Shown: piece by piece, positions 9,236 through 12,271 of the stretch
Layout of the letters: every line of letters begins with the position of its first letter
How positions within the stretch are numbered: the stretch's first letter is position 1
NCBI GenBank assembly: GCA_004151065.3
Contig: NWUY0300026514.1
Span: forward strand, 21,259 to 33,529
DNA: 12,271 nucleotides
Source of the DNA: Larix sibirica
Lineage: Eukaryota; Streptophyta; Pinopsida; Pinales; Pinaceae
Direction of reading: 5' to 3'
Notes under the pieces: model-generated
Seen by the model: the letters and a program-made list of their open reading frames with translations, nothing else
Told to the model about the DNA's origin: nothing
Database searches by the model: none
Position numbers and translations under genes: made by a program

Positions 9236-9303
9236 TTTTGGACCTATATAGGAATTCGTGCACCAAATATGGACCATGTGACAGTTCATCAATAGGTCCA
9301 AAA
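9236..9303. repeat. Perfect 12-bp inverted repeat in LTR U3
   Basis: TTTTGGACCTAT (9236-9247) is the exact reverse complement of ATAGGTCCAAAA (9292-9303), with a 44-base loop. It lies upstream of the TATA box, so it could be a paired regulatory site or a hairpin; its role is not shown. Confidence 0.7.
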
Positions 9304-9383
9304 ACACGCAAAAGGAATAAGTTAGTTAGAAATTAGTTAGGAGTGTTGTCCACTTTGTAACGAGATCCACCCATATCTTGATG

Positions 9384-9391
9384 TATAAATA
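9384..9391 (+). promoter_or_regulatory. LTR TATA box
   Basis: TATAAATA lies 171 bases into the LTR, the expected place for the core promoter that starts genomic RNA synthesis in R. Confidence 0.65.
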
Positions 9392-9670
9392 AGTAAGAGA
9401 TCTGAGAGTAGAGTATGTTTGAAGAGGATGAATCTATTTGTCTAGAGAACTGACAATAGTTATTTTTGTGTAATGCTTGTAGTTGAATAATGAGTATTGG
9501 TGCACTCTATGTAAACTATGTAGAATTGTTCCAATGTTAATTGAGAAAATCTGGTTGTAGTACTCTATGTTTATGTTCAATGTGATGAATGTTTGTTTCT
9601 GTTGTGCATAGTTAAGTTTCCATGTTGTTGTTACTTCTATTATTGCTGAATAATGATATGTTGTGCGTTA

Positions 9671-9676
9671 AATAAA
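9671..9676 (+). promoter_or_regulatory. LTR polyadenylation signal
   Basis: AATAAA within TTAAATAAATGAATAATG, about 280 bases after the TATA box and before the LTR end. It fits the 3' processing signal of the R region; plant signals are loose, so this is suggestive. Confidence 0.45.
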
Positions 9677-9861
9677 TGAATAATGGACATGTCGAATGTT
9701 TGATTCACATCCCTTCATCATTGTAGAAATTTGTTTCATGTAGTCCCCTCTAATACCTCGGGTGAGACGTCATATGTTCTCAGGTGATGTCGAAAGGGCC
9801 GGTGTCTGGGGTTTTGTTGGTGTGATTTATGTTGAACCTTGGATGTGCCCGTGCGCCAACA

Positions 9862-10721
9862 TCCATTACCATTCAACTTTTGTAATTAAATGAAATATTC
9901 CACACATGGAAGCCCTGTTATTTCATTGCAGTGACTAATAAGTATTTATGTAAGCTTTGTCGCGTGCTCCAACCCCCGTATGCTCTTGATCTTCTCACAA
10001 CCACTTCCATTTAGCTTGTGCGTAGGTTTCAAATGTTCCGCAACTGACAGTGCTCGTATCCCATGGAATTTACTAACAATTAGTTCTATAAGCATAGTGA
10101 GCAGTGCCAACCTTGCTATGATCTAAATATTCTCACACCCATTAACATTAAACAACTCTAAAGAATTCAAATTCTCCACACACGGGAGCTTTGTTAAATC
10201 ATGGCATTTACTAATGTCTAATTCTTTAAACTTTATAAGATGGACTAACTGTCACATTCTTTGGAGCTTTTGGCATCCACCAACATTCAATATCTTCAAT
10301 GCAGAAAAATTTTCCTTGCCTAGCAGCTCTGTTATTCCATGGCATACACTAACGTTTGGTTCTGTAAGATTTGTGAGATTCTCCATTTTTTCTAAAGTTT
10401 GGATCTTTTTGCATCTATTATCATTTAGCTTTTCTAAAGAGCCTAGATTTTCCATACTTAGTGAGTTTGGTATCTCATGGTATTTGTTAATATTTAATTC
10501 TCGAAGTTTTATGAGTTGGTCCAACCAGTATTTACATGAGAACCAACTAAACACCATCCTCCATGCATTAACTCTAGCAATGCCCAAACCTCCATCCCAA
10601 TAGGAACATACAGACCCTCTTGCAATTAAACAACCCACCGGTAAACTTCCCGTCGGGCTCCTGATTGGAAAAATGAAACAACACATCCACAGCCCTCCCA
10701 TCGGATCCATATGCAACACTC
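9862..10721 (-). pseudogene. LRR region of an NLR-type (TIR-NBS-LRR-like) resistance gene, cut by the LTR
   Basis: From 10524 down to 9862 the minus strand reads nine complete 23-residue LRR units plus 14 residues of a tenth, all in one frame. Examples are MENLTNLTEPNVSVCHGITE, LVHLIKFKELDISKCHDLTK and VENLNSLELFNVNGC. The pattern L-x2-L-x2-L-x-(V/I)-x2-C-x2-(I/L) is typical of plant NLR LRRs, which contribute to effector sensing and autoinhibition. Stops interrupt it at 10254-10252 (TGA), in unit 6, in unit 9 and in the partial unit; there are no indels. The last intact codon (GGA, 9864-9862) abuts the LTR end. The 160 bases before the LRRs have no motif I know: the LRR frame is open there, but a second frame (10720-10577) looks equally protein-like, so a frameshift near 10577-10525 is possible. 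Confidence 0.85.
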
Positions 10722-10899
10722 CTGCATCAAAGACAAGCAATATTTACTTATTGTTTCTTTTATTTTCACATTTATTGTGTTTAAAAAAAATAGTATCACC
10801 TGATTACTTGTGAGGGTTAGAACTATTGAAATGACTATGCCTATTTCCCTAGAACCTGCAAAGAGTATTGGAATGGTGTCAAAATAGTTGTGTGCTCAC
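10722..10899 (-). other. Possible 178-bp intron of the NLR relic
   Basis: On the minus strand a donor AAAG|GTGAGC (intron from 10899) and an acceptor TTTGATGCAG|G (intron end 10722) bound an AT-rich segment with a T-rich 3' part. Splicing would join the upstream open stretch in phase to the frame starting at 10720. That is not the frame of the LRR units, so either a frameshift follows or the model is wrong. Confidence 0.35.
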
Positions 10900-11030
10900 C
10901 TTTGTTGCAAGAGTTCCCAGCACTGTGGCTTAACAAGTTCACCTTGGAACACCCTACTTTGATATTGCGACATTCTCAAAGACATTGACAAAATTGCAAA
11001 ATATTTCTTTCTTGCTATTGTGGTTCTTTT
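10900..11030 (-). pseudogene. Possible upstream exon of the NLR relic
   Basis: The minus strand is open from just after TGA 11033-11031 to the donor-like site at 10900 (43 codons plus two bases). It includes FAILSMSLRMSQYQ and GELVKPQCWELLQQ. I recognise no family. The case rests on the adjacent splice-like site and position upstream of the LRR exon. No NB-ARC motif (P-loop, GLPL, MHD) is visible anywhere in the window. Confidence 0.28.
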
Positions 11031-11066
11031 TCAATGGAAATTTTATTCAAGTGTTGTCTACAATGG

Positions 11067-11287
11067 CATATTGGTGTGTCTATTTTTTTTTAATTCTCTA
11101 CTATAAAATCAACCAGGAGAAACAAGGAGAGTTCTTATTTTGAGCTATATTTTCTGTAAAATTTCTTCATCTTCCCTGTAACTATTTGGAATGCATTTAT
11201 GTGTAAATTATGTTTTAATACATATTGGTGTGTCTTTTTTTTAATTTGCTATTATAAAATCTGCAAGGAGAAACAACAAGAGTTTTT
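11067..11287 (+). repeat. Diverged ~70-bp direct repeat pair (11067-11136 and 11221-11287)
   Basis: Both copies begin CATATTGGTGTGTCT, pass through a T-run, then AATT...CT(A)TATAAAATC, and end AGGAGAAACAA...AGAGTT. They start about 154 bases apart, so the unit may be a partial tandem duplication of intron-like or intergenic DNA. Confidence 0.7.
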
Positions 11288-11510
11288 TTTAAGTGTAGAT
11301 TTATTAGCTTTTACAGCACGAGAGGAATCAAGGAAGGTGCTTGCCTAATTGATGCACATGCAACTTCAAAAGAAATAATCATGGTCTTGATCCAATACAA
11401 AATACTATTGAATTTTAAGGAAGAGTTTATTTGCACTATTCAGTTGCGGGAGCCCAGCAAGAAGTTTACTAGCAGGTTGTTTAATTGCTAGAGGGTCCTG
11501 AGGGCTGCGT
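11258..11510 (+). pseudogene. Open stretch with inverted copy of the NLR-side exon
   Basis: Plus frame 2 is open from 11258 to TAG 11489 (77 codons), an uncommon length in this AT-rich DNA. It reads GIKEGACLIDAHATSKEI and, further on, REPSKKFTSRLFNC. The last part matches EPDGKFTGGLFNCKRV on the minus strand at 10660-10614. At DNA level 11450-11496 matches the reverse complement of 10614-10660 at 38 of 47 bases, and eight of nine differences are transitions. An acceptor-like TTTTACAG precedes 11317. I do not know the protein; it is probably a second fragment of the same gene family in opposite orientation. Confidence 0.4.
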
Positions 11511-11732
11511 AAATGCAACAGAGACAAGACTTCGCACAAACTGTTTGGTTAATTCTCGAGAATTCGCCATGCACATAGACATTTCTATCACTTGTCCACG
11601 TCACTTTTTTATATCAAATTTGCTCATACTTTATCAATTGCACTAATAGTTTCTGCAATTGTCATTGTACACATAGAATATTTGGTTAGCGTTTCTAGTT
11701 TTTGTGTGGCATGGTATCCTTGTCTCTTGTTA

Positions 11733-11750
11733 TAGATATTTTATATAGTT
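11733..11750. repeat. SINE target-site duplication, left copy
   Basis: TAGATATTTTATATAGTT matches 11969-11986 at 17 of 18 positions and abuts the SINE tail. Confidence 0.85.
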
Positions 11751-11968
11751 TTTTTTTCTTTTTTTTGGTCTAGGGGAATCGACAACGAAGATTGGGCTGG
11801 TGCTCGCGTGACACAGGGTCCAGGGGTCCAATCTCGTTACCACTGCACCCCTAGGTGCAACCACAAGGCCCAAGTCATGGAACACAATGCAAGTTGGGGG
11901 GAATCGAACACGTGACCTACTATTTACAACTAATTTCAACTTAACCACTTGAGCTACCCCCCACGGGC
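11751..11968 (-). mobile_element. tRNA-derived SINE (218 bp)
   Basis: Read on the minus strand it starts GCCCGTGGGGGGTAGCTCAA. It carries an RNA polymerase III A box TAGCTCAAGTGG (11956-11945) and B box TGTTCGATTCC (11910-11900), 34 bases apart, as in tRNA genes. It then has a tRNA-unrelated body and ends in an A-rich tail (complement of 11766-11751). An 18-bp target duplication flanks it. Such elements use the pol III promoter for transcription and borrow LINE enzymes to retrotranspose. The tRNA part is degenerate and not a functional tRNA. The single mismatch between the duplications suggests a moderately young insertion compared with its surroundings. Confidence 0.9.
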
Positions 11969-11986
11969 TAGATATCTTATATAGTT
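11969..11986. repeat. SINE target-site duplication, right copy
   Basis: TAGATATCTTATATAGTT directly follows the SINE head; it differs from the left copy by one T/C change. Confidence 0.85.
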
Positions 11987-12271
11987 GTTATGAATATAGC
12001 ATATAATTGTAAATGTGTTAAATTATTTTATTGATATATCACATTAAATTTATTGATTGTAAACATACTAGAGAGAAGCATATATACTTATCCATGAGAT
12101 TTTTTTTGTATCTAATTTGCTCATATTTTATCAATTGCATTGATACTTGTCATAATTGTCATTGCACACATAATTGGCATGATGTCATTGTCTCTTGCTA
12201 TAAATATGGCATAAAATTGTGGTCAATAGGCATATAGTCATAAATGTATTTACATAGACCATTCTTTTGCT
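11987..12271. other. AT-rich flank without a gene
   Basis: It contains the second copy of the 11611-type repeat (12109-12202) and otherwise simple AT-rich sequence. A 68-codon open frame on the plus strand (12031-12237) covers the repeat and has no protein-like features. Confidence 0.6.

Larger units (their letters stand above)
1..9861 (+). mobile_element. Decayed Ty3/Gypsy-type LTR retrotransposon, 5' end outside window
   Basis: In order on the plus strand I see Gag zinc knuckles, aspartic protease, a Gag-like segment, reverse transcriptase, RNase H, integrase, a second long ORF, and a terminal LTR ending CCAACA at 9861. Reverse transcriptase and RNase H before integrase is the Ty3/Gypsy order; Copia elements have integrase first. 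No copy of the 3' LTR sequence occurs in the first kilobase, so the 5' LTR and primer-binding site lie left of the window or are lost. Numerous in-frame stops and at least four frame changes make it non-autonomous. The 5 bases after the LTR (TCCAT, 9862-9866) would be the target duplication, but the partner copy is out of view. Confidence 0.93.
9213..9861 (+). repeat. 3' long terminal repeat (649 bp)
   Basis: The left end is TGTTGGGTCCC and the right end GTGCGCCAACA, giving a perfect 6-bp terminal inverted repeat TGTTGG/CCAACA of the canonical TG...CA type. It lies directly after the internal region and ends exactly where minus-strand LRR coding sequence resumes, which fixes the right boundary independently. 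A TATA box and a downstream AATAAA fit a U3-R-U5 layout. No second copy is in the window, so LTR-LTR divergence and insertion age cannot be judged here. Confidence 0.88.
11611..12202 (+). repeat. Diverged direct repeat pair (11611-11740 and 12109-12202)
   Basis: Shared landmarks in order are TATCAAATTTGCTCAT / TATCTAATTTGCTCAT, TTTATCAATTGCA, AATTGTCATTG(T/C)ACACATA and TTGTCTCTTG(T/C)TATA. The second copy lacks about 25 bases in the middle. Weaker similarity resumes after the SINE (AATATAGCATATAATTGTAA against AATATGGCATAAAATTGTGG). I recognise no element family. Confidence 0.65.

Noticed and set aside
10214-10603. 129-codon plus-strand open frame
   Set aside because: Shadow of the LRR sequence on the minus strand, which has clear repeat structure.
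11551-11564. Palindrome AATTCTCGAGAATT resembling a cloning linker
   Set aside because: Flanks are ordinary AT-rich plant-like sequence with no vector signature; a 14-bp palindrome can occur by chance.
11730-11948. 72-codon minus-strand open frame
   Set aside because: Lies almost wholly in the SINE and runs into its A-rich tail and target duplication.
11900-11956. tRNA gene
   Set aside because: A and B boxes are present but the cloverleaf arms do not close and an A-tailed body with target duplication follows; it is a SINE head.
12031-12237. 68-codon plus-strand open frame
   Set aside because: AT-rich, overlaps a diverged direct repeat, and the other repeat copy does not keep the frame.
1-12271. 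CRISPR array, bacterial operon or prophage
   Set aside because: No regular spaced repeats, ribosome-binding sites or prokaryotic gene packing; all coding signals are plant retroelement or plant NLR type.

Overview
This is plant nuclear DNA. It holds a decayed Ty3/Gypsy-type LTR retrotransposon, interrupted leucine-rich-repeat (LRR) coding sequence of the TIR-NBS-LRR resistance-gene style, and a tRNA-derived SINE. Old, point-mutated retroelements embedded in NLR relics suggest a large, repeat-rich genome. A conifer or another non-angiosperm land plant is my guess, and the sequence does not prove it. No gene in the window looks intact.

Positions 1-9861 are the retrotransposon, which enters from beyond the left edge. 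Its 5' LTR is outside the window. In order it shows: an unassigned left part (1-334); a Gag nucleocapsid relic with an Arg/Gly linker and two zinc knuckles (335-786); an aspartic protease (about 1084-1600); a Gag-capsid-like segment lying after the protease (about 1780-2270); reverse transcriptase (YMDD at 3103-3114); RNase H; and an integrase with a GPY-type C-terminus ending at 5220. The whole pol reads in one frame from 787 to 5220, except for an excursion at about 4350-4713. About two dozen in-frame stops, many of the C-to-T or G-to-A type, break it. Downstream of pol is a second very long decayed ORF (about 5529/5643 to 8924), with an N-terminal globular region and a long Glu/Lys/Gln-rich probable coiled coil. 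A fragment of a host polyubiquitin gene (8932-9048) follows. The 3' LTR is 9213-9861, with TGTTGG/CCAACA ends, a TATA box and AATAAA.

Positions 9862-10721 (minus strand) are a run of 23-residue LRR units in one frame, with four stop codons and no indels. The run is cut at a codon boundary by the LTR end, so the element appears to have inserted into LRR coding DNA. The rest of that gene should lie to the left of the window. A possible 178-bp intron and an upstream exon lie at 10722-11030. A diverged inverted copy of part of that exon is on the plus strand near 11450-11496.

Positions 11031-12271 are AT-rich and have no convincing gene. They contain two pairs of diverged direct repeats and a minus-strand SINE (11751-11968) with A and B boxes, an A-rich tail and an 18-bp target-site duplication. 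The SINE sits inside one copy of a direct repeat.
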